A DNA stretch of 64,000 nt from Ailurus styani (GCA_002007465.1 LNAC01000232.1:3464711-3528710); one strand, 5' to 3'. Shown: positions 44,488 to 57,929, counted from the stretch's first letter. The notes: generated from the letters alone by a model not told the origin. Numbers and translations are program-made.

Positions 44488-46698
44488 ACACCAGGAAAGA
44501 CCCCCATCTGTTTTGAAGAGTCTTTGTGCTGTGGGCATCACTCATAATGTTTTCCAGAGGGAATGGAGCTCATCATGATGGCCGAGGACCCTGTTTTTAT
44601 TTGAAGTGGCAGTGTGTCCAATGAAAAGACTACCTATCTCAGCTTCCCTTGCAGCATTGGGTAGCCATGTGACTACATTCTGATCAATGAATGTAAATTT
44701 GAATTGTTGGGCAGACTTCAAAAGAGGTTCCTTTAAAGAGGGGCAGATGGTTGGTGTAGGTCCTTTGATTTTGGTTTTCCATGATCCTCCTGCTTCCTGC
44801 TTGGAATGTGGACAAGGTGGCTGGAGCTTCAGCAGGTATCCTGGATCATGAAACAAACTTGAAGTGTCATGTGGGATGGTGAGGTAGAAAGATAAATGAA
44901 GCCTAGGTCCCTGATGTCTACTGAACTGACATACTAGCCTGGGACTATGTCCTTACAGTCTTCTTCTGTGTGAGAGAAAACACCTTCAGTGTTTAAAATC
45001 CATATTACTTTTGGTCTTTGTAACTGACAACCAAATGCAATTTCTGAAGGAATTTGGTTAAAATGGCAGTGGGTCAAAGGGAAGTCAGTTCTTCTGCATA
45101 TATATTTGTCATTGAGATTATACTGTTACAGTATTTTTTATTCTTGCTTTTCCACTCTTCATACTTACCTTTATCAGTACTACTGTTTCCTCCTTCTCTA
45201 TGATCATCTTCACCTCTATCACCTTCCTCTTCTTGTTGCATGAATAATAATAATTTTCATTATTATAACAGTCTTTGAGAGAATTCACTTCTTGTTGGTG
45301 GAGGGTGGTTTGTATGTGGAATGTATTTCTCTTGGTATATATTCCATTGAGGGGTAAAGGAAGGGGACACTGAGGGAAGCTTTGACATTGAGGAGCATCT
45401 GTGGAAACAGGTGGCGTTAATAATCAGACTTAGGGCAGCTTCAGTGTTCATTGGTCATGGGCCACGCCAGTCATTTCTGCCCTGCAGATAGCCAGTATTG
45501 TCCCCCATGGGGAAGCTCTCCAGGGGTGTAAGTGAAACAACAGGGATGAATTTCAGTCTTCTGCCAGGGTTGGTTGGCCTTTGGGGCAGGTCAAAGTCAG
45601 CAGTGCCTGTAAAGAAAGGCTGGGGAAATTAAACTTGATAGTGTAAAAAATAAGAAAGAAGTGAAGGTTCTTGAGTAGGGAAGTAGCAGGTTTGTATAGG
45701 AAGGATTGCGGATGGGGTAGAGTGGGAGGACTCAAAGGTGGGTGGGCCACTTAGGAGGCTTTCATGGTGGTCCAGGCGTGAAGTGGTCAAGGTCAGGTGT
45801 TAGGCGGGTCATGTATTGAGCAGTTAAGCAGACATCAGGAGAGTATTAAACATGCAAAAAAATTTTTTTTTTAATTACCAGAGGAAATACCTGTGTGAGG
45901 AAAAATAGGGAAGAAGTGGGGAGAGCATGGGTGAGTCATCAGACCTCAATGCAAGTGTGACCCTCAGTGAAGGAGAAGGGTAGAAGAAAGTTTGGTGGAA
46001 GTATTTTAGACTGCAGTCAGTTCTCAGGAAAGTTCTGCAAACTCTTGGGGAGTCCCTGAAGCCCAAGCCACAGTTGCTGTTCAGAGAAGTGTCCCATCTC
46101 CCAGGAATGAGCCTGCCTTTATGTCCCTGCCCCACTCCATCATTGGCTGGGAGCGGGGGTGGGAAGCCTGGTCTAGAAGCAAAGACTGGGAAGGATCTCA
46201 GAGTTCCAGAGCCAGGGCCCTCAGTCAGCTGTGCTTCCTGTGGTGGAAGATCTAATGGGGGTGACTGGGGCAGGGGACAAGGAAGGTGAGTGCTCTGTCT
46301 TAGGGCTGCTGTTGCAAGTAGCAATGCTGACCAGGACTGGCTTAAAAAATGAGGAGCCATACCGTCTCAGGTCACAGGAAGTCCAGGGTGGGTGGATTTC
46401 AATCAAGGATGTAGTCAAGGATGAGTTACTTGCCGTCTCTGCTCTGCTCTCCTAGGCTTGGCTTTCTCCCGGACTGGTAGTGACATGACCCTGGCAGTCC
46501 AGGCACCACAACTAGACACAACAATATTTGGAGGAAGAACAACCTCTTTCTTAGGCTTCTTTGTGAGGAGCAAGGAAATCTTTCTCAGAGGGGTTTGGCA
46601 GATTTTCCACTAAGCTTCATTGGCCCAAAGTGGACCACATGGCAGTTCTTGACCCAGTCACTGGCAAAGGGAATGGAACCATTGTGATCGGTTTATAC

Positions 46699-46867
46699 CA
46701 GTGGATTGCCACCCTGGCTGCACATTAGAACCACCTGCAGAGCTTTCAGAAACACCCATGCCTGTGCCTGTCTTCAGAGTTTCTGTATTACTTGGTCTGG
46801 CGTAGGAACTGGGCATTTGATACTTCCTGAGGTGATGCCAGTGTGCAGCCGGTGGGGAGAACCACTG
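46699..46867 (-). repeat. MER5A (hAT-Charlie) DNA transposon
   Basis: The ends CAGTGGATTGCCACCCTGGCTG and GGGGAGAACCACTG are inverted, and the body has GCACATTAGAACCACCTGCAGAG and TTACTTGGTCTGGCG. This order matches MER5A closely. Confidence 0.88.
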
Positions 46868-48200
46868 TCAATTTAGAGTAGAAGGGGTGCTGGAGAGGCA
46901 GCCACAATGTTCCTTGCAGTCTCTTACTACTTTTGTGTGGCTCGTGCAAGTCACAACCTCTTCGGGCCTCACTTTCCCCATTTGTAAAATGGGGGCTGGC
47001 GGGAGCCCCCTCCCACCATTACTGGGAAGACGGAGCGAGCTCATGGATGCTCACAGACTTTGCACACTGTAAGTCACTGACACCTGAGGGATGGTTGCTC
47101 ACCCTCCTCCTCAGTTTGGAGGGAAAATTTAGCTTCGGTGCTGCCAGGAGCAGGGTAGTGATTTCTCCTAAGCAAGGCTTCCTGCCATTAAAATAAAGAA
47201 AGAAAGGGAAGGGAAAAAACGACAGACCAGGAAGCCACAGGCAATCGCGCAGTGGGCTTTTTTCTTCTTGGAAGGCGTGGGTTTGAATGTGCTGCTATAA
47301 ATGGTCTATGCAAACGAGTTGGAGGGGCTCATCCCCCTGCCGCCTGACTCCGGAGCGGGAGTGAGAGGCCCGGGAGACAGCCCGGCAGCAGGCTTCTAGC
47401 ATCTCCTCCTGTAGTCCTGCCTGGGAGGCTGGGGGCTGCTGGTTGCTCCCCTGCTGCCTCCAGGGAAGATGGTCAGATAAGGCTCTGGTTCCTTAGTGTT
47501 CCAGGACACACCTGGCTGCTTGGCTTCTGGGCTGTTCCTGTCTGAGTGAGCCCTGGCTGGTCCTGCCCATTGTACTGAGGGTGTCTGGCGTCCCCCCCTT
47601 CCCCCCGCCACCCTCGCCCCTGCCCCACGGGTGCTGTGAGGTAGTCAGAGACAGGCAGTGAGAGACAGGCAGTCTCTCACCGTCGGTTACCACTGTGTCC
47701 GCAGGGACCTGGGGCATCATGGCTGGGAGGGGGACCTTCCAGATGCTCTGTGGGGCCTGGATAAGGGGCAGATGGGGCCCAGTAGAGACCACCCACCAGC
47801 AGCCCTGGCCTCTCTTCCTCCCTCCTTCTCTTCCTCTCTTTCTCTTCGTTCTTCCTTCATAAAATATACTTTGTGTGCTACCTGTGCCCACCATGTGAGG
47901 TGCTGGGGATCTAGAGCTAAAACATCTGCCCTTGGGTTGTTCCCAGTGTGGGAAGGGGACCTCTCCCATCATTTCAGGGCTCGGCTGCACACAGGACTGG
48001 ACATGCCTTGGAGGTGGAAGGTCCCTTCTGCCCTGGGGTGGTTAGGATGATCTCAGGGGAAAGGGCCCTCGGAACTGAGAGATGAAGGTGAGGTAGGAGT
48101 TTCTGAGGGACTTTCCAGGTAGAGGAACAGGGTTGGAAAAGCCACGGCCATGTGAGGTGTGGCTCACATGGTCCCACGTTCTAGTAGACATGTGGTTCTT

Positions 48201-48424
48201 CTTCTTCTTTTTTTTTTTTTAAAAGATTTTATGTATTTATTTGAGAGAGAGCAAGAATGAAAGCGAGAACAAGAGAGAGAGCATGAACCGGGGATGGAGA
48301 GGCAGAGGGAGAAGCGGACTCCCCGCTGAGCAGGGAGCCCCACATGGGGCTCCATCCCACGACCCTGGGATCATGACCTGAGCCGAAGGCAGACGTTTCA
48401 CCAGCTAAGCCACCCAGGTGCCCC
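48201..48424 (-). repeat. CAN-SINE with TSD
   Basis: A complete reverse element with an older GA-rich body, ending GCCACCCAGGTGCCCC. TGTGGTTCTT at 48191-48200 and 48428-48437 is the target duplication. Confidence 0.93.
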
Positions 48425-51400
48425 TCGTGTGGTTCTTGTGCGTGGGGTGTAGGTACTTGGTCTGGGGGCAGGGATGGCACAGGAGGTGAGGCTGGACACA
48501 TGTGCTGGGGCTAGCTCACGGAGGACCTTGAATGCTCCCGAAGGAGGGTCAAGTTTATCTACTGTGGGCTCTCAGCTGGACAGCGACCCAGCTAGATTAG
48601 TCAGGCAGAAAGGTCAGCCTGGTAACCCTGAGGAAGAGGAATGGGAGGCCAAAGCCTGTGGGAAGAATTGTCCAGATCAGGTTGATGCTGGTGGCCTGAA
48701 CTTCGAGAGTAGTCAGAGGATGGATTATAGAAGGACACAGTGACTGCTCAGAGGGGGAGTCCAGGATGACACCAGACTTCTGGCCTGGCTAGTAGAACTC
48801 AAGGGGGAAACCAGGCCACAAAACCTGGGGGATGTACCCATGTTGGGTAGCGTCAGGAAGAGGACTGAGAAACAGTGATACTCAGCTGAAAGCAGCCTGG
48901 CCCATCCTTGGCTCTCCACCGGACCTTGGTGGAAACTTCTGCCAAATGATTCCCCCTCCCACCCCCTCACCAATAGCTCTGATTCAGGAAAATCCTGGTT
49001 CAGAGCTAAAGATGCGTGTGTCAAGTGCCTCCATTTTACAGATGTGAAAACTATGGCTCGGAGAGGAGGTTGATTTACCCAAGGTCATAGGGTAAATTGT
49101 GGAGGTGGCATCAGGACTAGCAAAAATAGACCCCCTAACAAAGGCTGGTTTAGTCACCTCCCTTCACTGGCCCTGAGAACAAGGAGCTCGGCTCCGGCCA
49201 GGAGCAGTTGGCTTGGCTAAGCAGGGTAGAAAGTGAGAGGCGGGGCATTGTTTTAGAGAAGGGAGGGGTGCCGATGGGGAGGGAGAGATCCCTGCTCCCA
49301 TTTGCCTGGCAGTGGGGCCCAACCCAGAAGCTGCATTAACCCACCTTCCAGAGCCCTTATCCCCGCCTGGAGAGGGAGGAATCTCTACAGACATTAAAAG
49401 GGACCACCCTCCCCGAGTCTCTCCAAACCCAAGCAGGCCTCTACAGATCTTCCCAGGCCTTGTGAAGTTTTCCCACAGGCCACAGGACCAGCCCAGAACC
49501 CAGGAGCCCTGACTCCTATGGAGGGCTTTTCCTCTAAACTTGCGGGAGAGGTGACCCTGTCCATTGCTGGGGTCTCTGGTGGCATGCCTGAACCTGGGCT
49601 CCAGCAGCTGGAGGGAGGGAGAGAGGGAGGGAGAAATTAACCCCAAAGCTTGTGGCATCTTGGGGGAGGAGCCTGAGATTCCTTACTAGAGAAAGAGGGA
49701 AGGAAGGTGGGAGCCAAGGATGGCCACGCAAATTGGGAGATGGGGCAGCTGTAGGAAGGAAAATGGGTTTTCAGTCATTGCCTTCACCCTGTGGTCATTT
49801 CTGCCCTTCTTGGTCTGTTGTTTAGGCAGGAAGACCACATTCCCCACAGCTGCCTTTGGTCCAGCCACACTTGAGCTCTGGCTCCAGAGGGAAGGGCTGC
49901 CAACCACATTCTCATGGTCCCCAGGCCTTTAGGGACTAAGAGCCCCTGTTTGTGGGGCTTCTTGAGGCTGCAATGTGAGGCTGTCTGGGGCTGGGATTGG
50001 GGACTTCATCTGGGCCTAGGCCTGCAGGTGCAGTCTTGGAGATCAGAATTCCTTCATAGGCTCAGTGGGCTTGAAAGCCACCAGCCTCTCCGAGGGGCCC
50101 CGAATAGACTTCAGCACTTACAGTTTCCCTAGGCCTGGGGGTGTCGCCCTGTACTTTGTGGCTAGCACAGCCCGTGTCCATTGTGCTCCAGGGCAGGGCC
50201 CCTGGGGGCTGGGCACCGAGCTGGCCTAGTTCAGTAGCTGGCCCTCAGCTTAGCCACTCGGTTTTGCTCCTGTTTCAGAGCCAAGCTGAGCCCCTCTCTA
50301 CTGGTGAAAAGCACCTGCCTTTCCCTTTGTCTTTTCAGAGCATTTGTGTCTCAGGGCCCGAGAGACCTGGTGTCTTCTTGCATTCGTTTGCCCTTCCCCC
50401 TGGGACTTGCATATGGTGTAAAGCTCCGGCCCCCAGAACTCAGAGCCCCCCCAGTGTCGGGGGGAGCCCAGACCCTGGTGGGGGCGAGTGCTTAGGTGTA
50501 CAGCAGGGACAGTTGCTGAAGTCCAGAGGCAGCTGACATTGGGATCAGCAATGTTTTACATCTGTGCCTGCGCCTGCCCTGGGCCCCTCCAACTGATGTC
50601 ATGTTTACTTAATTGGAGGGGTCTTTTCCCAGGGCAGCACTGTGTCATAGACAAAGCCCCGGAGCCTGGGCTGCTGAGTCTGAGATCTTGGTTCTGGGCC
50701 GGCTCTGGCCCTTTCTGTCTTTGGCAGTTCATTTCCATCTCCCTGAGCCTGTTTTTCTCGTCTCTTACAAGGACAGAGTTTCTGCCCATTGGGACCAAAT
50801 GTTTTTGCAAATCCAGTAAGATTTTGGTGAAAGTGATGAGCTGGGTCATTATTCCAAGAGGCCCCGTGGTGGAGAGGCCAGGGCTTGGACTCCCGTGTCT
50901 GGGGGCAGTGCAGGCAAATCCCAGCCTTGCTGCATACTAGCTGCGTGCCTGGGACACGGTGGCCAACCAGTCTGAGCCTCCATTTCCCCGTCTAGGCTAC
51001 TGAGCTCCAGTTCTTTCCTTTGTCTGCCCAGAGCAGGTGGTTCAAGATGCTGGCAGCAGATGTGATTTTCTTAATTGACTTGGGTACTTGTTTGTCTTAA
51101 TTCCTGCCTGATTTTTATAGGAGAAAGAGGTGCTGGGACCCCTGCTGAAGGGTAAAGGTGTTTTAGGGGAGCCAGGTCGGAGATCATGATGGGTGGTGGG
51201 AGGCAGCCTGGCCTGGTGGGACGAGGGAGCTCTGAGGGGCAGAGGTCCCCGGGCAGCTGGGAGAGCACCTCTGGTAGAGGCCTCTGTCTCGGGCTGGGAT
51301 TCTGAGGCCTTGGGCCACACCTGCTCTCAGATGGCCCCTGGGACTCAGCTCATTCTCTCCGCTCTGCTGATTGGCTTCCTAGATACCAGCCTCACTCCTG

Positions 51401-52271
51401 TACCCTGATCTGGCCTGGGCCTGTGTGGTCACCAGCCCTGTGCTCACCGAGGCCGTGCCCGTTCCTGTTTGCTTGGCCGGGAGGCACTGCCCCCGTCCTG
51501 GGAGGAGCAGCGTGCCGTGCTTACGAGTGTAGGCCCGGGGGCCAGCCGACCTGAGGGCAGATGCCACTCCACCATGCCCCACCTCGTGCCCCCGTTTCTC
51601 ACCTGTCTCACCTGTGTGCTCCTCTGTGTGTGACCTCACCATCTCCCCACCGCCCCCTGGGGCCCTCTGAGGCAGGCAGCATTATCATCAACCCCATTTT
51701 CAGAAGAGGAGATAGATACCTAGTAGGTGTTAGAATCAGGATTTGAACCCAGGCAGCCTGGCTCTGGAGCCTGCTCTCAGCACCCCCTGCGAAGCCCCCC
51801 AGTGTAGATGCTCGCTCTTAAGTGGTGGCAGCGAGTTAGCATTTACTGATGTCAGCTCAGTGGGAACTGGTTGCTGGTGGCCCCGCTGGGGGTGCCCCAG
51901 CCCCTGGGCCTGGCCTTTGGGGGTCCCGACTGTCATACCCTCCTACCCACTAGTGTCCGAGTTGGAAGCCGACTGTTGGAGTGGGTGGCCCAGCAGTGGA
52001 TGGGGGACAGGGCCAGGACACAGAAGTAGGTGTGGGGGCTGAGTCAGCCGGTCCTGGGTGCTGCCATTCCTCCATAAGCTGGACCTGGGGGGCGGGTTGC
52101 AGGAAGCAGAAGAGAGTCCGAGAGCAGACTCCTCAGAGGCAGGAGGGTGGACTGAAGGAGGCCCAGAGTGGTGGTGGGGGGGGCTTCCAGACTGGGCATG
52201 ACTTCAGCTGGTTGGGAGGTGGATATCAGAGGGGGTGAGCACCATGTGTTCTGGCTGAGTCCTGGGGTCTA

Positions 52272-52273
<2 letters not shown>

Positions 52274-52308
<35 letters not shown>
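52274..52308 (+). repeat. (GT)n microsatellite
   Basis: A 35-base uninterrupted GT run, a candidate polymorphic marker. Confidence 0.97.
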
Positions 52309-52309
<1 letters not shown>

Positions 52310-54429
52310 ATGGCGGAGGGTGGGGGAAGGTGGGGGAGCGTGGTCTCTGCGGCAGAGGAAGGATTTAACCTCCTGCTCTCAGCTGCTGGCTTTTCTCGTA
52401 ATCCGGACAGGCCCGGCAGGATCAGTGGGGTACACATACGCCTCTCGGAGGGGTGAGGCTGGGGTCTTGCTCCTGCACATGTGGCCTGTCTCCTGCGTCG
52501 CCTCGGGTCTCATCTCTCTGCCTCACCTCCCCCGTAAACGTCTCATTGTCTGCGCTGCCTCACCTTCCTCAGCAAGGTTATAATGGAGGGAGCACCTTCT
52601 GAGTTCAGGCCCTGGCCATTTATCACTTGTGATTACTGGGACAAGAACCGGCTTCAAGTTAAAAAGTTCGTCTTGCCCCGGAACAGACACACAGCACCCG
52701 CCTAAGAGATGATGTTGAATCTGCTTCCGTAGAACCTACTGGTACTCAGCACCCCGAGATGGCATTTGCATTTCGGGCATGCGTGCAATCAGGCGTGTAC
52801 AGCCCCTGCCAGTGCGGGAGGCCGGGGGCTGGGGGCCAGGGAGCGACGCCGAGTAAGTGATGCTAACGTAACGGGAGAGATGGGCCTGTCTCTGAAGGCA
52901 GTCCTCCCTTTCTTTTCCTCGGCGTAACTTTTATACTTAGTGCCGTCCTCATACCCTGCATCCTACGTTTCTCCTCTCTGAGCCTGGGACAGCAACCCTG
53001 GCCTCTGTAGGTACTGCTGGGATTCCTGAGCTCTCTGGGTCTCTGAACAACATCGACAGCAATCGTTACTATTACTGGTCGTGCCAATCACCGGGCCTTG
53101 AAGAAGCTCAGTAGCTCGCCCAGCCATGTGGTGGTAGAGCCTGCCTGTCTCAGCTCCCGATCTGCACAGGGTGGGGTGGGCCCCCCCATCCACCCTCCCT
53201 GGCCGGTGACATAAGTCTTATCATAGGCAAATGTTTGCTTCCCGGAGGGGCTCTGAGGGTGTGGGCTCCGTCTGGCACAGTCTGTCCTGGGATTTGAAAC
53301 GTGGTTTCTTCCTTGTTCCGTCCTTTCTGCCTGGCATGGATGGTGACCCCTCTGTCTGGTCCGGGCTGGCCAGCCTGGCCCTGGGAAGCAGGCGTAGGTG
53401 TGTTTGTGTCTTGGAGGATCTGAGAAAGGGCTGCTTGGCGCTGGGCCCAGGGTCTGGGAGGGGCCGCCAACTCCAGGCTGTTTTCTCAGATTCCCTTTCA
53501 GTTTCCGCCCCCGCCTCTGCACCTGTTGTGTTCCCATCACCCTGGGTGGCTGGCAGCTGTCACTGCTGGGGCACCTGTCCCAGCCCAGAGGACGTCCTGT
53601 AGACTCCCTGGCTCTGGTTTCTCAGCAGCACACGGCTCGTGCTCTCTGTGTCCCTCTCTGTTTCTATCCTCATCTCCACGCACACTGCCTGTCTCGCACT
53701 CTCGTCCTGATTCTGGGCGAGGGAAGATGTTTTAGGGTGGGGCTCCCCGCTTCCCGTTCTCCCACACCAGGCCTCGTCTAATAGAGTCAGGAGGATGGCC
53801 CTGGTAGGTTGGCCTTACGCCTCAAATGCCAGGTGACTCATCAGCTCAATCAAATTATCCCTTGTTCTTGACGACAAAGATACTATAGCAACCAGGAACT
53901 GCCTCCCAGTTCCTCCCCAGCAGGGCCGCCTTCCCTTTCTGACCTCTCTTTATGGTCCTTCCCAGACCTGAGTCCTCTCTGCCCCCAACTCATAAAGAAA
54001 AGTTACCGCTCTCCTCGTTCAGTCTTGTCTTCCATGCCCTTGGATGCCCTGATCCATATGTCATGTTAAGTAACAGAAGACATTAAACCTGAGTTTAAGT
54101 CCTCCTCTACCCGCTGTGTGACAGCTGGAAAGTCGACAACTTAGGAGGCCTCATTTGCTACATCTGTAAAATGGGCACATTACTACTTGACCTTCCTGAA
54201 GGCAGTGACTGGACCCAGAGCTTTCTTGAGGCTCCTTCCCTTTAGGGATCTTGGAGTCTATGATCATGATGGTTTCTGTTGTCCAGTGAATTTGTTCCAC
54301 GTTTGCTTCTTCATTTGCTAGGTCTGCCCCTGACTTTAAGTTCTAAGAGGGCAAGAATTCCTTAAGGAGAAGGTCCATTGTTCCCTTGTCTTCTCTTTCT
54401 CAAGTAAGAGGAGCACCTGCTCTTTACCT

Positions 54430-54650
54430 TTTCTGGGTGGAGCGTGAGTTTTGATGCAGGCCGGTCTGGGCTTGAGCCCTAGCTTTTCTTGCCTTCCACG
54501 TAGCCTCTCCAAGCTCAGCTTTATAGCCTGCAAGATGGGCATGGCTCTAACCCCACAGGGGGTTGTGGGGAATAGGTGGAATTATGTGTGTGAGATAATT
54601 CTCATGGTGCCTGGCACACACTAAGTGTTCAACGAATGGTAGCATTTATA
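54430..54650 (+). repeat. MIR SINE
   Basis: GTCTGGGCTTGAGCCCTAGC, AGCCTGCAAGATGGGCATGG, TGTGTGTGAGATAATTCTCATG and GTGCCTGGCACACACTAAGTGTTCAA are in MIR order. Confidence 0.8.
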
Positions 54651-55499
54651 GTCTCTGGTCTAGAATTGCCTATAGCTTCTGCAGTCCTGTTCACACCCTT
54701 GCCATCCCTCCACGTCCTCATTCACGTCCTCCCTGGCCAGAGAACAGAACACTGAATTGATGCAGTCAGAGCCAGAGGAACTCCATCCCTTGACCCCAGC
54801 CTGGCTTCCGCTCGGCTGCTGAAGGGAGCCAGCTGGGTCCTGCTCACCGTGGGTCTCTGGTGGGCACTCGGGGGATGCTCCATGAGTGAATGAATGACGT
54901 AGGTCCGCGGTTCTCTCACCCATTCAGAAATAGAATCCTTTGGCCAAATGAAATTTTATGTGATGCCCCAATGAATGAGATGGAGAAGGGCACAGCGCTG
55001 ACTGCTGCTTCGTCTGCGGAGGTCTGGCCGCCATTCTCGGGTGGCGGTTGTGGGACCCTCAGACCCAGGAGGCTGCCACTTCCTGTTTAAATTGGGGAAA
55101 TGGATTGTAGGGGACAAGGCCCAGGTCTGGCGGGAAAGCCCTTCAGACAGTGGTGCTGTGAAGGCCCGGGGGCCACCCAAGCACCACCTAGTCCACTGGG
55201 GGTGAGGGCCACGCCCACCTGAGGGACTTCTGGTTTGCTGCCCTTTCACTCTGTCCCCATTCCCGTCTGTTACTGACCACCCCCCCCCCCGCCCCCAATC
55301 CTGCTTCCAGAAAAATTACAGGAACTCAGTTCCGTTTCTAGAGATCTTCCCTGAGCACTTGCTCCGTGCGGGCCCCAGCTAGGCTGGAGGGGAGTGAGGG
55401 CAAGTTGGGTCCAGGCCCGCCCATGCTCACCCTGCTGCTCCCCCACCCCAACCTTTTCTTTCTCCATGCATTCTCCACACCAGCTGACAGAATGGCCTT

Positions 55500-56040
55500 T
55501 TAGAAATGCAGGTCTGGTCTTGTTGCCTCTCTGCTGAACCCTCTCAGAGGTTCCCTACCGCTCTCAGAAAAAGGGCCAGATTCTTCACCCTGCTCTTCAA
55601 GGCCCTCCTGGGGTGTCCTTTGACCACCTCAGCTTGCCACTGGAAAATTTCCCCTGGCTCCTGCTGTGGTCCCTGCTCCAGGCATACTGACCCTGCTCTT
55701 GAATGTGTGGGTTTCCTCCAGCCACAGGGCCTTTGTACATGATGTGCTCACTCTCTGGAGCTCTCTCTCTTCAAAGCTACCTCCATGGCACATGGACATA
55801 CCTACGTATCCTTCACCTTTGCTTTTCAGGAAAGCCTGCCCTCAGCCTCCCCAAGAACCCTGCTCCTTTCTTTCAGCACACTTTTCAAGGATGATGATAT
55901 GGTCCTTAGTGGGACTACTTGATAAATATCTGGACTGTAAGTTCTCGAGAGCCAGGGCCTGTCTACTCTTGATCACCCTTGCATCCCCAACTTAGTGTCT
56001 GACACACAGTAGGTGCTCATAAATGTTGGTCAAGTTGAAT
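55500..56040 (+). repeat. LINE L2 3' fragment (long)
   Basis: A well-preserved L2 3' end: TCAAGGCCCTCCTGGGGTG, CCACAGGGCCTTTGTACATG, TAAATATCTGGACTGTAAGTTC and CTGACACACAGTAGGTGCTCATAAATGTT. Confidence 0.93.
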
Positions 56041-56359
56041 TGTTGAGATGCACCCAGGACAGACAGACAAGACCACGGCTAGGCCTGGCCATCTCTGGTA
56101 GGGCAGAGTAAGATGAGGGGTTGGGAGAGGCACCCTTGGACTCAGAGGAGAGACAAGCTCCAAAAAGAGGGACTGACCCTACAGCCAGGGTCCCAGGGAG
56201 GCTTCCCAGAAGAGGTGTTCCCAGTGCTGAGGGAGTGGGAAGATTGGGGGGCATGTGAAAGGGGTTAGTCGGGAAGGGCCCAGGCAGGTCCATTAGGACG
56301 CAGGCAGGATGAGGGGGTTGACTCTGCTGCTGCCAAGAACAGCCTCCAGAGCAGCCTCT

Positions 56360-56500
56360 TTTTGCTTTGGTTTCCTCATCTGTAAAATGGGCATAAAAAT
56401 GCAACTTATTCCTGAGGACTGTCCTGAGGATTGAACAAGTTAATGTATGTAATGTGCTTAGAACTGCCTGGCTCACAGTCAGTCCCGTGTTTGCTATTAT
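56360..56500 (+). repeat. MIR SINE
   Basis: GGTTTCCTCATCTGTAAAATGGGCATAAAAAT and GAACAAGTTAATGTATGTAATGTGCTTAGAACTGCCTGG are typical. Confidence 0.85.
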
Positions 56501-57868
56501 TTTGATTATTTATCCCACAAAAGGAGTTCAGGTTATTTCCTCTCTGTTAGACTTTGACTTAGTTTCCTTCCTCAGAGGAACTGGGTGTGGGTGCCCTGGA
56601 GCCTGCGGGTGCGTGCAAACGGGGCTAGGCATAGCCACAAGCGCAACGTGCCTGTAGGAAGGGGCAACCTTGTGTGCATTGGGGGTGAGCGCTTATTCCA
56701 GGGAGAACACCCAGCCCAGGCCTCTGGTCTAGTAGGAGGATTAGCGTGCCGGGTCTGTGGACCCTTTCACCCAGGGCCTGCCTCGCCCTCTGGCTGATAA
56801 CCCCGGGTCAGGCCTGAATGCCCCTCCCCAGACCTACTCAGGGGTGGTAACAGCAGGGAGTCGAGGTGAAGCCTTGGAGCCCAGCACAGCCCCCCACAGT
56901 GCCGAGGCCTCTGAGTCCCATCTGACATGGGCAGCCGCTGTCTTTTCCATCGCTCTTTCCCCAGCCCCCACGCCTCTGCTTACTGGCCCTCCCTCCCCAC
57001 CCAGATCTTTCCCTGGGAACCCAGATCCCATACCCTGAGGACAGGGGCTGGGGCCTGGGCCAGGACCTTGGAGAGGCCCCTGTCCTGCAGAGGGCCTGCA
57101 AAAGCGTGATGAACTGCGAGCGTACCTAGCAGACCCAGGCTTGAGTCCTGGCTCTGCCTCTGACCTGGTGGGTCACCTCAGGCAATCTGCCGAACCTTTC
57201 AGAGCCCTGACTTACTTTTCTGTAAAATGGACCTCACACTAGCCTCGGCCATCCAGAATACAAAGGAGAGTGCCTGCAGTGCCGGACGTACGTGAATCTG
57301 GTGGGCAGTAGGGGCTAAGTGTGCATGACGGCGCATGCTTATGAGAACCGGTGTCGTACGTGTCCCTGTGACGAGGCGCGGACAGGTGGCGAGGTCTCTA
57401 CAGAGCGCTGTGTGCCTGTAGGTGTTACAGTGAAAGGGGTGGTGTGGGGGGTAAACCCCTGGCTCCCTGGGTTTGCTTCCCAGCCTCGCCGCTTTCTAGG
57501 TTGGTAGCCTCTTTTTCCTCATCTGCGAGATAATACTGATAATGGCACTTATTGATAATAACGATAGTGCTGACCTCTTCATTCAGCCAGTGGGGACTGA
57601 AGGGGTTAATACTCCCGAAGCAGTTGCGCCAGAGCCTGGAAGAAGACAGAAGCCATGCTAGCTCTTTGTTAGTAAGCCCCACTAGCCAGAGTGTAAGTGC
57701 CCTGAGGATCGGACAGCGTGCGTCTTGCTCACTGTGGTACCTCGTTGTCTTTGAACAAGGTCTGCGGGTGGTAGGTGCCTAACAGCCTGAGGACGGCAGT
57801 AAGCCTGGGCGAATGGTGCGGCTGTGTGCATGCGGGTGTCTGTGACGAGGCGTGTGATGGGGAATGAG

Positions 57869-57881
57869 CATATGTGTGCGC

Positions 57882-57925
<44 letters not shown>

Positions 57926-57929
57926 GCGT
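57869..57929. repeat. 61-bp alternating pyrimidine-purine tract (TG/CG), Z-DNA-type
   Basis: From CATATGTGTGCGCGCG through (TG)n to GCGCGCGCACGCGCGT every base alternates pyrimidine and purine. CG blocks bracket the central TG run. It lies 430 bases upstream of the exon 1B start codon. Confidence 0.95.

Larger units (their letters stand above)
44400..48190 (+). other. NEURL1: NEURL1 intron, distal-middle part
   Basis: This part holds a diverged repeat-like block (about 44640-44890, family not recognised), MER5A (46699-46867), MIR-like sequence (about 46880-47060), and a TATA-containing GC block at 47285-47400. No exon is seen. The A/T-rich stretch near 45100-45260 contains only short frames. 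Confidence 0.6.
48430..57860 (+). other. NEURL1: NEURL1 intron between the last SINE and exon 1B region
   Basis: Mostly unique GC-rich sequence. MIR-like pieces lie near 49030-49130 (reverse), 50680-51000, 51670-51790 (reverse), 54075-54190, 54430-54650, 56360-56500, 57135-57260 and 57440-57560. An L2 is at 55500-56040 and a (GT)n repeat at 52274-52308. No coding exon is recognised in the open frames. Confidence 0.65.
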
